A stretch of DNA of 64,000 bases from positions 1 through 64,000 of the forward strand of contig JACOEM010000001.1 of assembly GCA_024998565.1 (NCBI GenBank), read 5' to 3'. Below are positions 16,477 through 25,681 of this stretch, piece by piece. Both the position numbers and the translations under genes were made by a program. This DNA is from Nitrospira sp. Lineage in GTDB: Bacteria > Nitrospirota > Nitrospiria > Nitrospirales > Nitrospiraceae. The notes beneath the pieces are model-generated. The model had not been told where the DNA came from and ran no database searches. It saw only the letters and a program-made list of their open reading frames with translations. Numbering within the stretch: position 1 is the stretch's first letter; each line of letters starts with the position of its first letter.

Positions 16477-18908
16477 GCCTCATCTCCACCGACCGGCCCA
16501 CGGCGTCCCAGTACCTCTCGACGCCCGTCCCGGCCCGCTGCTCCGACCACACCTTCCGCTTCCATCTGTTCGATCATGCGTGCCGCCCGTGGATACCCGA
16601 CGCGGAGACGCCGTTGAATCAAGGAGGCAGAAGCCTGGCCGGTGGACAATACCAGATCCTTGGCCTGTTCGTAGACTTCGTCCTTGGCTTGCTCCTCTTC
16701 CGCCTCTTCGATCTTGAGGGATTGGAGTTCCCGGCAGTAGGAGGGCAACGCCTGCTTCTTGACGAATTCGACCACCCGCCGCACATCATCGTCCGACACA
16801 TAGGACCCGTGAATCCGCATCAGCTTCCCGGTCCCCGACGCAAGGTACAACATATCGCCGCGACCGAGCAGCGCCTCGGCGCCGTTGGCATCCAGAATCG
16901 TGCGCGAGTCGGTCTTGGACGAGACTTGAAACGCGATACGCGCCGGAAAGTTGGCTTTGATCAGACCGGTCAACACATCGACCGACGGCCTTTGAGTCGC
17001 CAACACGAGATGAATCCCGGAAGCGCGCGCCATTTGGGCCAGACGCGCAATCTTATCTTCCACATCTTTCGGGGCCACCATCATCAAATCCGCCAGCTCG
17101 TCGATCATGACCATGATGTAGGGCAGGGGCTCCGGCGGGCTTGGCTTCACCGAATCGGTCGGCCCATTGTCGCCGGCAGGCTCCGCATCCTCTCCCTTGG
17201 AGAGACGTTCTTCTTCGGACAGAAACGTCAGTTCGACCTGCTCAGGCTTGCCGGATTGCCAGACATCCGACACGGCCCCTTGCACTTCTGAGATACGCCG
17301 GTTGTACGCATCGATACTGCGCACCCCCGCATCAGCCAGCAGCTTGTAGCGCCGCTCCATTTCCTGAACCACCCACCCCAATCCGCGCGCCGCCGATTTG
17401 GGATCGGTAATCACGGGACGGAGCAAATGCGGAATGCCGTCGTAACTTTGGAACTCCAGCATTTTCGGATCGATGAGCAGCAGTTTTACTTCGTCGGGGC
17501 GGGCGTTGAACAGAATGCTCAACAACATCGTATTTAATCCCACACTCTTGCCGGCTCCGGTCGCGCCGGCAACCAGCAAGTGCGGCATCGTTCTCAGATC
17601 TGCACAGACCGCACCGCCGAAAATGTCTTTCCCGAGCGCGAGACCCAATTTGGAGCGTGAGCGCGAGAAGGCGTCGCTGGTGACGACTTCCTTCATGGAC
17701 ACCATTTCGCGATGGGGATTCGGCACTTCAATCCCGACGACCGACTTCCCGGGCAACGGCGCCACGATCCGCAAGCTGATGGCTTTGAGCGCCAGGGCCA
17801 GGTCATCGGCAAGATTCACGATCCGTGCGACCTTCGTCCCCGGCGCGGGCTCGAACTCGTACATCGTCACGACCGGACCCGGTCGCACCTCCGTCACTCG
17901 CCCTTCGATCGCAAAACTTTTCAGCGCCTTGGTCAGAATTTCGGACTGCAGTTTCAACTCATCATCGCTCAGACGGGCAAGCGGACCGGAGGGATCGCTC
18001 AACAATTCCTGCGGATCAGGCAGCACGTACCCGTCGGACACGGAGGGACTCGTCGCGACGGTCGCCGCCGGTTCGTCCGCCGAGACCGCACGTTTTTCCA
18101 CTTTCATCGGAGGCTGAATCTTAGGCGGAATGACAGGAACTGGAATCTGCTCCACTGCCTCGGCAACCACCTGCACTTCGCGATCGAAGTCCTGCTCCTC
18201 AACCTCGCGCGGAGCACGCGCCTTCTTCTCACGGACTCGCTTGGGCTGCGCCTCCTCCTGCTTCGTCGGCCACTCCGGCACCAGCCCGTCCATTCGCTCG
18301 CGCGCGGCCGCCCACCAGTCCGGCACTCGCTGCAGCAGCGCCGTCAGCGACAGCGGCACCGTAAACAGGAGCGCCACCATCAAGCCGGTGAGGATCACGA
18401 TATGCGCGCCGGTCGTGGCAAAATAACTTCGAACTCCGTCGGCCAACACCTGCCCGATGATCCCGCCGGCCAGACCGCGATTCACCCAGCCGCTGGAAAT
18501 CGTGGGCACCGCCGTCACTTCCAAATGCAACAGGGCACTCAGGAACACCATGGCCGCCAGACCGCTGCCGGCGTTTCTGAGTCGCATGGTGAGAGGGATC
18601 GGCGTAAAGCACCGCGCGCCGAGCAGTCCGAGAAGAATGGGAAAGAGGTAGGCGGCTCCGCCGACCATGAAAAAACAAGCGGCCGCCGTCAGCGCGCCCA
18701 CCGACCCGATCATGTTTTTGGGCTGATTGCCGGCTGCTCCGGATGCCGCCATCGATTTGGCGTCGCCGGGAACGAACGACACCAGACTGAGCAGGATCAG
18801 GAGACCGGCGGCGATCAGGAGAACCCCGATCACTTCGCGCTTCACATGAGAGGAACGGGAAGGGGCTGAGCGGGCGTCACCGCGCTTTGCCGTGGTGGAT
18901 ACACCCAT
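16473..18908 (-). CDS. ftsK: DNA translocase FtsK
   Basis: About 811 residues: a basic N-terminus, four transmembrane helices within the first 190 residues, an acidic/Pro-rich linker, and a RecA-like motor with Walker A GATGAGKS (Lys454) and a Walker B region (MVMIDELADLMM). A C-terminal winged-helix gamma domain follows (STGQASASLIQRRLRVGYPRAARM), which in the family reads KOPS DNA signals and activates XerCD. FtsK couples division to clearing of the terminus. The ATG at 18908 is chosen because a promoter ends seven bases upstream of it, which rules out the TTG at 18944. The stop overlaps lolA. Confidence 0.93.
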   Translation of the reverse strand: MGVSTTAKRGDARSAPSRSSHVKREVIGVLLIAAGLLILLSLVSFVPGDAKSMAASGAAGNQPKNMIGSVGALTAAACFFMVGGAAYLFPILLGLLGARCFTPIPLTMRLRNAGSGLAAMVFLSALLHLEVTAVPTISSGWVNRGLAGGIIGQVLADGVRSYFATTGAHIVILTGLMVALLFTVPLSLTALLQRVPDWWAAARERMDGLVPEWPTKQEEAQPKRVREKKARAPREVEEQDFDREVQVVAEAVEQIPVPVIPPKIQPPMKVEKRAVSADEPAATVATSPSVSDGYVLPDPQELLSDPSGPLARLSDDELKLQSEILTKALKSFAIEGRVTEVRPGPVVTMYEFEPAPGTKVARIVNLADDLALALKAISLRIVAPLPGKSVVGIEVPNPHREMVSMKEVVTSDAFSRSRSKLGLALGKDIFGGAVCADLRTMPHLLVAGATGAGKSVGLNTMLLSILFNARPDEVKLLLIDPKMLEFQSYDGIPHLLRPVITDPKSAARGLGWVVQEMERRYKLLADAGVRSIDAYNRRISEVQGAVSDVWQSGKPEQVELTFLSEEERLSKGEDAEPAGDNGPTDSVKPSPPEPLPYIMVMIDELADLMMVAPKDVEDKIARLAQMARASGIHLVLATQRPSVDVLTGLIKANFPARIAFQVSSKTDSRTILDANGAEALLGRGDMLYLASGTGKLMRIHGSYVSDDDVRRVVEFVKKQALPSYCRELQSLKIEEAEEEQAKDEVYEQAKDLVLSTGQASASLIQRRLRVGYPRAARMIEQMEAEGVVGAAGRDGRREVLGRRGPVGGDEA

Positions 18909-18915
18909 GCGGCGG

Positions 18916-18944
18916 ATCGTAGCACAGGGAAAACGCCTTTTCAA
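18916..18944 (-). promoter_or_regulatory. sigma-70-like promoter abutting ftsK start (leaderless)
   Basis: On the minus strand TTGAAA (18944-18939), a 17-base spacer and TACGAT (18921-18916) are followed by seven bases, CCGCCGC, and the ATG of ftsK. No Shine-Dalgarno is present, so the mRNA probably starts at or next to the ATG. Confidence 0.65.
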
Positions 18945-19007
18945 ACAAACGGGGAATGTTGCGCAAGCCGATGACGCCGCGTCCGTTCACGCTCGCAGAG
19001 ACTGGAG

Positions 19008-19811
19008 TCAGATCGACTCGCGATCGAATGCGCGCGCCAGTGTGCGGTAGTCGTCGAGCGTGAGCATCTCGGCCCGGGCTTGCGGCGGCACGCCGGCTTC
19101 CGCAGTCGCCCGCGCAATCTGTTCGGGAAGGTAGCCTTCATCACGCAAGGAATTCACCAGGGTCTTGCGGCGATGGGCGAACGACGCGCGCACCAACCGA
19201 CGGAACCGTTCGTACCGGACCGGCTCAAACCCTTCCTGCGTCTTGATCCGAAGGTGCACCACCGCCGATCCGACGGTCGGACGGGGACGGAAACAATTCG
19301 CAGACACGCGAAAGGCTACCTCCACCTCTGCCGCCTCCTGGGTCAACACCGACAGCACTCCATAGTCCTCGCTGTTCGGCTTGGCCGCCAATCTGAGCGC
19401 CACTTCCGTCTGCAGCATGAGCACCAGACGATCGAGACGGGCCCGTGCATCGAGCAACGCGAAGAGAATCGGTGTCGAGACATAATAGGGAAGGTTCGCC
19501 ACCACCACCGTGCGCGGCGGCAAGGTTTCGAAGGGAAAGGCGAGCGCGTCCCCGATCCGAAGGTCCAGGTTTCGGCAATGCCCGAGAGTCTCCTGCAGAT
19601 GAGGCTGCAACTGTGGATCGATCTCAACGGCAATGACGCGTCCCGCTTCGGCGCACAAACCAGCGGTCAGGGCGCCCCGCCCCGGTCCGATCTCCAAGAC
19701 AGGATCCTCCGGGCCCAGCTTCGCCAGGGACACGATCTTGCGGATTATGTTCGGATCGATGAGGAAATTCTGACCGAGCCGTTTCAGGGCTGGGGGAAGA
19801 GTGGACGCCAT
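19008..19811 (-). CDS. rsmA: 16S rRNA (adenine1518/1519-N6) dimethyltransferase
   Basis: 267 residues from the ATG at 19811. The protein has LGQNFLIDPNI, SAM-binding motif I (VLEIGPGRGALT), the acidic motif (AVEIDPQL) and the catalytic NLPYY motif (ANLPYYVSTPILF). It dimethylates two adenines near the 3' end of 16S rRNA in late 30S assembly. It follows pdxA with one small gene between them; pdxA-ksgA adjacency is known in enterobacteria. Upstream start codons exist but would extend the protein beyond the usual family start. Confidence 0.93.
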   Translation of the reverse strand: MASTLPPALKRLGQNFLIDPNIIRKIVSLAKLGPEDPVLEIGPGRGALTAGLCAEAGRVIAVEIDPQLQPHLQETLGHCRNLDLRIGDALAFPFETLPPRTVVVANLPYYVSTPILFALLDARARLDRLVLMLQTEVALRLAAKPNSEDYGVLSVLTQEAAEVEVAFRVSANCFRPRPTVGSAVVHLRIKTQEGFEPVRYERFRRLVRASFAHRRKTLVNSLRDEGYLPEQIARATAEAGVPPQARAEMLTLDDYRTLARAFDRESI

Positions 19812-19827
19812 AATACCGCGCGACCGC

Positions 19828-20148
19828 CTAGCCGGCGGCCGGAGGGGCCGCAGCCCGAATGCGTTTGGCAAGCGTCACGAGGTAGGAGCGATAACTTTCC
19901 ACCTCGTCGGTGAACTCTTCGATCAAATCGTTGGTGAACGACATACCGGGCTTTTTTCGCGCCAGCTCATCGGCCGCGCTCTGTCCGGCATGCTGCTGGA
20001 GCAGAGCCACCGTGCGGAGCTTCCACTGCCCCATGCGTTCAGTACCCAAGGTGGTGTTGAAATCTTGAATGGTCCTTGTCGCGATCGCATCCAATTCCTT
20101 CACCTGCTGATCAATCATCGTCGCCGCGGAAAGGCCTATCTCTGCCAT
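19828..20148 (-). CDS. small helical protein between pdxA and ksgA
   Basis: 106 residues, predicted mostly alpha-helical with no signal peptide or membrane segment. The N-terminal half (MIDQQVKELDAIATRTIQDF) is amphipathic and the C-terminal part ends in an Ala/Pro tail. AAGGGG lies nine bases before the ATG. No family was recognised. Its place inside a tight minus-strand operon, 20 bases after pdxA and 16 bases before rsmA, supports a real gene. Confidence 0.7.
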   Translation of the reverse strand: MAEIGLSAATMIDQQVKELDAIATRTIQDFNTTLGTERMGQWKLRTVALLQQHAGQSAADELARKKPGMSFTNDLIEEFTDEVESYRSYLVTLAKRIRAAAPPAAG

Positions 20149-20168
20149 GGACGTATTCCCCTTCTTTC

Positions 20169-21212
20169 CTATCGGGACGTTTTGGTCGCCGGTGACCAGG
20201 ATTTAGCCAGGCGGGCCGCCACCTTCACGGCCTCCAACAGACTCCCATGCTCGGCCACCCCTTTGCCGGCAATGTCGTAGGCCGTTCCATGATCCACCGA
20301 GGTCCGGATAATCGGCAGCCCGACGGTCAGGTTCACGCAGGTTCCGAATGCGACCAGCTTCAGAGGAATGAGCCCCTGATCATGATACATCGCCACTACC
20401 CCGTCGTAGTCGCCCCGGGCGGCCTTCCCGAACAGGGTATCCGCCGGAAGCGGATCACTGGCCTTGATACCCGCCGCCCTGGCCAGCTTGACGGCCGGTG
20501 CGATGCTGGTCGATTCCTCGTTGCCGAACAGACCATGCTCTCCTGCGTGCGGATTCAACGCCGCCACGCCGATCCTGGGACGCGCAATACCGAAATATTT
20601 CGTCAACCCGAGATGCGCGAGGCGGATAGCCTTGCTGATCCGCTCCGTCGTCAGCAGCGGAGACAAGGCATTGATCGCCACATGGGTGGTCGTGAACATG
20701 ATTTTGAGCGGCCCGCCGACAATCATCATGCCGAACTCTGTGGTCTTCGTAAGATCTGCGAGCAATTCCGTATGCCCCGGGTAGTGAAAACCCGCCATGT
20801 TCATGGCTTCTTTGTTGATCGGGGCCGTGACGATCCCGCCCAGGCTCCCCGCCTGCGCCAGCGTCACCGCTTCCTTAATGAATGCGATGGAGGCCGCACC
20901 GGTCATCGCGGTGGCGGCGCCCATGCGAAATTTCGGCAACGGACTTTCCAGCGGGTCCGCCACGGCCACCTGCCCGGCCTTCAACCGCTGGCCATTCGCC
21001 GGATTGAAGTCCACCACCTGCAAGGGCAATTTCAACCAGGCGATCGTCCGCTCCATGACCGGACGGGAGCCGATGACAACGGGAGTGCAGAGTCGGGTCA
21101 GCGCCTTATCGGCCAAGGCTTTGGCGATGACTTCCGGTCCAATCCCGGCCGGATCTCCCATCGTGAGACCCAGAACAGGACGCGCTGATTTCGTCGTACG
21201 TTTAAGAGCCAT
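20169..21212 (-). CDS. pdxA: 4-hydroxythreonine-4-phosphate dehydrogenase
   Basis: About 347 residues. Family motifs include GLTMGDPAGIGPEV at the N-terminus, metal-binding histidines in FHYPGHTELL and AMYHDQGLIPLK, and LNPHAGEHGLFG. PdxA oxidises 4-phosphohydroxy-L-threonine in the DXP-dependent pyridoxal 5'-phosphate pathway. The start overlaps the last codons of the antiporter gene (ATG at 21212; ATG at 21218 is also possible), which implies coupled translation. The PLP made could serve DapL at 49814; this link is only metabolic logic. Confidence 0.92.
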   Translation of the reverse strand: MALKRTTKSARPVLGLTMGDPAGIGPEVIAKALADKALTRLCTPVVIGSRPVMERTIAWLKLPLQVVDFNPANGQRLKAGQVAVADPLESPLPKFRMGAATAMTGAASIAFIKEAVTLAQAGSLGGIVTAPINKEAMNMAGFHYPGHTELLADLTKTTEFGMMIVGGPLKIMFTTTHVAINALSPLLTTERISKAIRLAHLGLTKYFGIARPRIGVAALNPHAGEHGLFGNEESTSIAPAVKLARAAGIKASDPLPADTLFGKAARGDYDGVVAMYHDQGLIPLKLVAFGTCVNLTVGLPIIRTSVDHGTAYDIAGKGVAEHGSLLEAVKVAARLAKSWSPATKTSR

Positions 21213-22215
21213 GTGCATACAAGAACAGTGTGTACCCAAGGTACAGCAGCGCACTACCGCTGAGCAACCAGGGCCGCCAATGCCCGGATAAGATTGCTTG
21301 CAGCAAACTCAAGCCCATGGCGACTACAGCGAGCACCATGGTCGCCAGCGCCGTCGTGCCTAACGTCCATTCAGTGCCCAGCAACCCGACAGAGACGGGA
21401 ATCGAGCCCTGAAACACCATCGCCCCGGTGACATTTCCGACCGCCAGCCGATCCTTCTTCCGGTACAACCAGAGAAAGCTGTTCGACATCTCCGGCAACT
21501 CAGTCGCCAGCGGAGCGATCAGCAACGCGAGGATGAGCGGAGAGACCTGCATTTCCGCTGAAATGGAATTCGCGGCCGTCACGAACAGATGGGCTCCACC
21601 GACCAGACCCAACAGACCCACGATTCCCTGTGCGCCGATCACCAGATACGACGGACGGGAGGACCGGCGGGCGAACAACAGTGGCTCCAGTTCACCACCC
21701 CCCTCACCTTCTTCGTCTTCGGCCGAGAACTTGAGCTTCATGTAATAGACGTACATGCCCAACAGCACGACCGCAACTACCACGTGAAAGAGCTTGGATG
21801 GGATGACCGCGCAGGTCAAGGCGAGCGCATAACTGATGAGAAAGAAGCTGATATCCACGCGGACTTCGCCGTAGTTCAGCTTAAAGGTCGCCGTCCGCTT
21901 ACCGAGCTTCGCGTAGAGCAACAACAACAACGCCAGAATCGGCAGCACCAGCGTGCTGAGCATGAACGGCGCCCCGAGAATGGCGCCCAGGCCGACCTCC
22001 ATCTGCTCTCGCCCGGCCCCGAAAAAAATCGCAATGATCGGAATCGACGTCTCCGGAAGGGTCGTCCCGACCGCCGCGAAGACGCTCCCGACCGCGCCTT
22101 CAGAAATGTTGAGACGCTTGCCGAGCCATTCAATGCCGTTCGTAAACAGGTGGCACCCGGCGAGGGTGATGACGACCGAGGCCACAAACAATCCCACATA
22201 GAGCAGGATCGTCAC
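21202..22215 (-). CDS. CaCA-family sodium/calcium-type cation antiporter
   Basis: 337 residues, about ten transmembrane helices in two inverted halves. The alpha repeats are visible as GAVGSVFAAVGTTLPETSIP near residue 40 and PLILALLIAPLATELPEMSN near residue 225, with a charged Glu/Gly-rich cytoplasmic loop between the halves. Members exchange Ca2+ or other cations for Na+ or H+. The start is a GTG at 22215 preceded by GAGG at six bases. It sits between larC and pdxA in one minus-strand run. Confidence 0.88.
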   Translation of the reverse strand: MTILLYVGLFVASVVITLAGCHLFTNGIEWLGKRLNISEGAVGSVFAAVGTTLPETSIPIIAIFFGAGREQMEVGLGAILGAPFMLSTLVLPILALLLLLYAKLGKRTATFKLNYGEVRVDISFFLISYALALTCAVIPSKLFHVVVAVVLLGMYVYYMKLKFSAEDEEGEGGGELEPLLFARRSSRPSYLVIGAQGIVGLLGLVGGAHLFVTAANSISAEMQVSPLILALLIAPLATELPEMSNSFLWLYRKKDRLAVGNVTGAMVFQGSIPVSVGLLGTEWTLGTTALATMVLAVVAMGLSLLQAILSGHWRPWLLSGSALLYLGYTLFLYAHGS

Positions 22216-22273
22216 TGGAGGCCTCGCGAGGAAGACACGTCACACAAGAAGACAACCGCGGCAGTTTTTGTGG

Positions 22274-23482
22274 TCACCTGCTCTTTTTTCCCCTTTTCAC
22301 ATGTCCTCCCGTACGCCGATAGACCTGCATGGCCTCTTCTAAAATGTCTTTCACCGGACGGCCGCTCTGTTCGGCAATCCGTTTACAATCCTCATACTCA
22401 GGAGCGGCTTTGCTCCGACCCGGCTGGGAGTCCGCCACCTTGATAGACACCTCGTGGCCGTGGACCTGTACCGGGACAAATCGTCGTGGCAACACCCGTC
22501 GCTGCACCTCATGGGTCCTGACCCCGAGCGCCGTCGTGTCGGCGAACAACACGGCCAGCACAGCCTCCACCTTCTCCTGGGGAGCGAGCACGGAGAGGAC
22601 ATTCCCGGGCCGGCCCTTTTTCATCGTGACCGGTGCCAAGGTCGCATCCACGGCTCCCGCAGCAAACACCCGATCGAACACGGTCTCGTAGACCTGCGGA
22701 TTCAAGTCGTCGATGTTCGTCTGAAGTTCAACGATGGTTTCCACCGAACCTGCAGCAGCCGGTTCTTCACCGACGAACACACGTAACACATTCGGCCAAT
22801 GCGCCGGATCGGCGGTTCCCGCCCCATACCCCACCCGGCGCACCTGCATAGGAGGCAAGCAACGGAATTCTGTCGCCAGAGTTCGCACCAGCGCCACTCC
22901 GGTCGGAGTCGCCAGTTCCCGCTGCGGCCCTCCGGCATAGATGGGCAGGCCGACCGCGAGCGCGGCCACGGCCGGTCCGGGCACCGGCAACGATCCGTGT
23001 GCCGACATGAGGGTGCCCGATCCCACATTGATCGCAGAGGCCGTCACACGCTGCACCCCCAGGAGATGGAGCCCCAGGACCCCGCCCACCACATCGACAA
23101 ACGAATCCATCACGCCGACTTCGTGGAAATGCACATGTGAGGGTTCGACACCATGGGCTTTCCCCTCGGCGTGAGCCAGCACATCGAATACGGCCTGACT
23201 CCGTTCTTTCACCGCCGGGGGCAGGCCACTCTTCAGTAGAATCCGCTTGATCTGCGCCAGGGTTAACGGCGCGCGAAAGCCCTTCTCGACGAGCACATCG
23301 ACTTTGGTGGCCGTGAGGGCCCCGCGCTCGACCCGTTTCCGCGTCAGGCGAAACCCCTCGATCCGCAACAAGGCCAGCCCGCGCACGAGATCTTTAAACG
23401 GCAATCCCGCATCGACCAGCGCGCCCAAGGTCATGTCGCCGCTGATGCCGGAGAAACAGTCGAAATGAAGATGTGTGGCCAC
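22274..23482 (-). CDS. larC: nickel-pincer cofactor synthesis protein LarC
   Basis: 402 residues in a single frame, beginning with THLHFDCFSGISGDMTLGAL, the LarC/DUF111 signature, and continuing with VHFHEVGVMDSFVDVVG and ELQTNIDDLNPQ. LarC inserts nickel into the pyridinium dithiocarboxylate precursor to form the nickel-pincer nucleotide used by lactate racemase-like enzymes. In some lactobacilli the gene is split by a programmed frameshift; here it is continuous. A GTG at 23482 is chosen: AGGAGT lies just before it and the family starts at this point. LarB is 1.4 kb away; LarE and LarA are not in the window. Confidence 0.88.
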   Translation of the reverse strand: MATHLHFDCFSGISGDMTLGALVDAGLPFKDLVRGLALLRIEGFRLTRKRVERGALTATKVDVLVEKGFRAPLTLAQIKRILLKSGLPPAVKERSQAVFDVLAHAEGKAHGVEPSHVHFHEVGVMDSFVDVVGGVLGLHLLGVQRVTASAINVGSGTLMSAHGSLPVPGPAVAALAVGLPIYAGGPQRELATPTGVALVRTLATEFRCLPPMQVRRVGYGAGTADPAHWPNVLRVFVGEEPAAAGSVETIVELQTNIDDLNPQVYETVFDRVFAAGAVDATLAPVTMKKGRPGNVLSVLAPQEKVEAVLAVLFADTTALGVRTHEVQRRVLPRRFVPVQVHGHEVSIKVADSQPGRSKAAPEYEDCKRIAEQSGRPVKDILEEAMQVYRRTGGHVKRGKKSR

Positions 23483-23651
23483 GTCACTCCTACGATTCAT
23501 CATCCAATGCGAGCGAGCGGCATCTTACCGGAGCCGCATCCAGACAGCAATCATTCCGCTCGTTCATTGACAGCCCTTCGATGCTGTGTTATCCCCAATC
23601 AAGAGACGCATTCCATCGAACCACCGGCCCACACGCTGCGACTTCAACACC

Positions 23652-24224
23652 ATGACCACTGCCACACCATTCAGCTCTACGATTGCCCTTCGCGCATGGC
23701 GTGCCGTACGACTCAGCCTGCTGCTTCTCCTCAGCGCAGCGTTTCTGCTCGGAGGACATCCCCTGGAGGCGTCGGCCAAAACCAAGGGCAAAAGCAGCGT
23801 CCCGCGACCGGAGCCGGACCTGAAAATTCTCTCGCTGCATGCCGCGCCGATGCCCTATCGCCCGCAGGACGGGCCTTTTCATTTCATCGCGACCGTGCAG
23901 CTGCCCAAGGAAGTCGATGAACAATTGATGCTGGAGGTGTCCGCCCTGGTCACCTCCTCATCCATGACCTCACTCCGCTTCCTCTCGATCCGGCAGCCGG
24001 TGAATGAACATGCGCAGACAGCGACCAGCGCCGCCGGAGACACGCCACAGAAACATGTGCAGGTGGATCTGGAGTGGGACGGGCTGGACCACAACAAGCA
24101 GCAGGTGCCGGTCGGGTTCTATGAATATGAAGTGCGGGTCAAATTACTGAGCAACGGTGAGAAAGGCCAACGCACGCAGATGTTGTCGTGGCCCAAACGC
24201 GGCAAGTTTGTGGTGAAAAACTAG
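23652..24224 (+). CDS. exported hypothetical protein
   Basis: About 190 residues from the ATG at 23652. A basic N-terminus and a strong hydrophobic stretch (LLLLLSAAFLL) end near EASA, so it is exported. The mature part begins KTKGKSSVPRPEPD and continues as an all-beta-looking domain (FHFIATVQLPKEV, FYEYEVRVKLL) that may be an immunoglobulin-like fold. No family was recognised. It is divergent from larC, and the start is not backed by a clear ribosome site. Confidence 0.65.
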   Translation: MTTATPFSSTIALRAWRAVRLSLLLLLSAAFLLGGHPLEASAKTKGKSSVPRPEPDLKILSLHAAPMPYRPQDGPFHFIATVQLPKEVDEQLMLEVSALVTSSSMTSLRFLSIRQPVNEHAQTATSAAGDTPQKHVQVDLEWDGLDHNKQQVPVGFYEYEVRVKLLSNGEKGQRTQMLSWPKRGKFVVKN

Positions 24225-24339
24225 CGTGTCCTGTGGCTACACGTCATCACTACAGCAAACCATACCCTCATCAACTTTCCGCCATCATCCGCAGCCATCG
24301 CAAGCTGTCTTCAAAAGTCGCTTTGAGGAAACCGGCTGA

Positions 24340-24861
24340 ATGATCAATACACATCTCGAGGTGTCAGGCAAGACTTGGTTGGCCTTCTGCTTGTCTGCCT
24401 TGACCCTATCCGGCTGTTTTTCAAAAATCCCCTTCAAAGATGCACCGAAACCGGATCCTCAAAGGACAGCTATTTACATCTATCGAACCGACTCGCCCCC
24501 GAGACTGCGTAAAGGCACGGTGCTGATCAACAACAAAGAGGTGTGTAATCTCGCTTCAGAAGAGTTCACATGGACGAGCCTGGAACCAGGAGGATATTGG
24601 CTATCCGTTACCTGGTCACCTGAATTGGGTATTTCCTCAGAAAACATACGGCTTGACGTGCAGGGCAATCAAACCCTCTTTGTAAAGATCGATCCCTCAA
24701 CGAGGATTCATGCCGTTTTCCTGCCTGCGGGGGGTGTGTTGACCACCGTGAAAGCACGTCTTTCGGTTGGGAGACATCCGGATCAAATTACCGAAATATG
24801 GCCTCTGCACTATGTTGCCCCAAGGGAAGAAGAGATTGAGCCGATGCCGCCAGGCCTGTAG
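24340..24861 (+). CDS. DUF2846-like outer-membrane lipoprotein
   Basis: 173 residues with a lipobox LSGC at about residue 26, so a mature lipoprotein starting CFSKIP. The segment TAIYIYRTDSPP, VLINNKEVCNL, FTWTSLEPGGYWLSV resembles DUF2846, a small beta-rich domain of unknown function. GAGGAA lies before the ATG. Its codon use is richer in A/T than the neighbours, a mild sign of different history. Confidence 0.7.
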   Translation: MINTHLEVSGKTWLAFCLSALTLSGCFSKIPFKDAPKPDPQRTAIYIYRTDSPPRLRKGTVLINNKEVCNLASEEFTWTSLEPGGYWLSVTWSPELGISSENIRLDVQGNQTLFVKIDPSTRIHAVFLPAGGVLTTVKARLSVGRHPDQITEIWPLHYVAPREEEIEPMPPGL

Positions 24862-24919
24862 CATGGGCTACTAGCCGCAAAACAGCTCCGGCATAAGCCT
24901 TTAGCCGTGAAGCTGCAGA

Positions 24920-25681
24920 TCACTCACCATCTGTCTCCCCCACCATGTTGATTCGATGTGCGAGACAACCGGCGCCGAAGCCGTTGTCGATGTTCATCAC
25001 TCCGACTCCGGCTGCGCAGGAATTCAACATGGTCAACAAGGCGGCCAACCCGCCGAAGTGCGCGCCATAGCCCCGGCTTGTCGGCACCGCAATCACCGGT
25101 TGCCGCACCAGTCCGCCGACCACGCTTGGAAGCACGCCGTCCATGCCGGCCACCACGACGAGCGCCCGCGCATCATGCAAGCGCTCCTGTTGCCCCAGCA
25201 GCCGATGCAAGCCGGCCACTCCCACATCGTACAACGTGTCGGTCTTGCTCCCCATGATATCGGCCGTCACCCGCGCTTCCTCCGCCACGGGAATATCGGC
25301 GGTGCCGGCGGTGACGATCAACACGGATCCCCGGCGCTTCAACTTGGGCGGCGCAATGGCGACGACCCGCGCCGCTTCATGGTAGACCGCCCGTTTGCTC
25401 ACGCGCAGGAGCGCCCGCGCAACCGAGGGTTCCACCCGCGTCGCCAGCAACGCGTTGTTCTTCCGCAAGAGCGTCTTCGCGATGGCCACCACTTGTGATA
25501 CCGTCTTGCCTTCGCAAAAAATGACTTCCGGAAACCCCTGGCGCAGCGCGCGATGGTGATCGAGCGAGGCAAATCCTAAGTTTTCATACGGCAGGGTTCG
25601 TAGCCGGTGAAGCGCGTCCGGCACCGCAAGAGCGCCCTGCTGAACCTTCGTGAGCAACGCCTGCAGCTGGTCCTGATTCAT
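24920..25681 (-). CDS. larB: nickel-pincer cofactor synthesis carboxylase/hydrolase LarB
   Basis: 253 residues. The N-terminal helical part (LGFASLDHHRALRQGFPEVIFCEGK) and the C-terminal PurE-like domain (VLIVTAGTADIPVAEEA, VVVAGMDGVLPSVVGGLV, GYGAHFGGLAALLTMLNSCAAGV) match LarB. The enzyme carboxylates nicotinic acid adenine dinucleotide and releases AMP, the first step in the nickel-pincer cofactor route. The start overlaps the gpsA stop (ATGA), so it is translated from the gpsA transcript. The functional partner larC lies upstream in a separate unit. Confidence 0.88.
   Translation of the reverse strand: MNQDQLQALLTKVQQGALAVPDALHRLRTLPYENLGFASLDHHRALRQGFPEVIFCEGKTVSQVVAIAKTLLRKNNALLATRVEPSVARALLRVSKRAVYHEAARVVAIAPPKLKRRGSVLIVTAGTADIPVAEEARVTADIMGSKTDTLYDVGVAGLHRLLGQQERLHDARALVVVAGMDGVLPSVVGGLVRQPVIAVPTSRGYGAHFGGLAALLTMLNSCAAGVGVMNIDNGFGAGCLAHRINMVGETDGE

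Noticed and set aside
17712..18869. 385-residue open frame antisense to ftsK
   Set aside because: Its composition is Arg/His/Gln-rich, typical of reverse-frame translation of a GC-rich gene; ftsK motifs on the other strand are unambiguous.
18909..18944. TTG start for ftsK at 18944
   Set aside because: The TTG is inside the -35 box of a promoter whose start point falls at the ATG at 18908.
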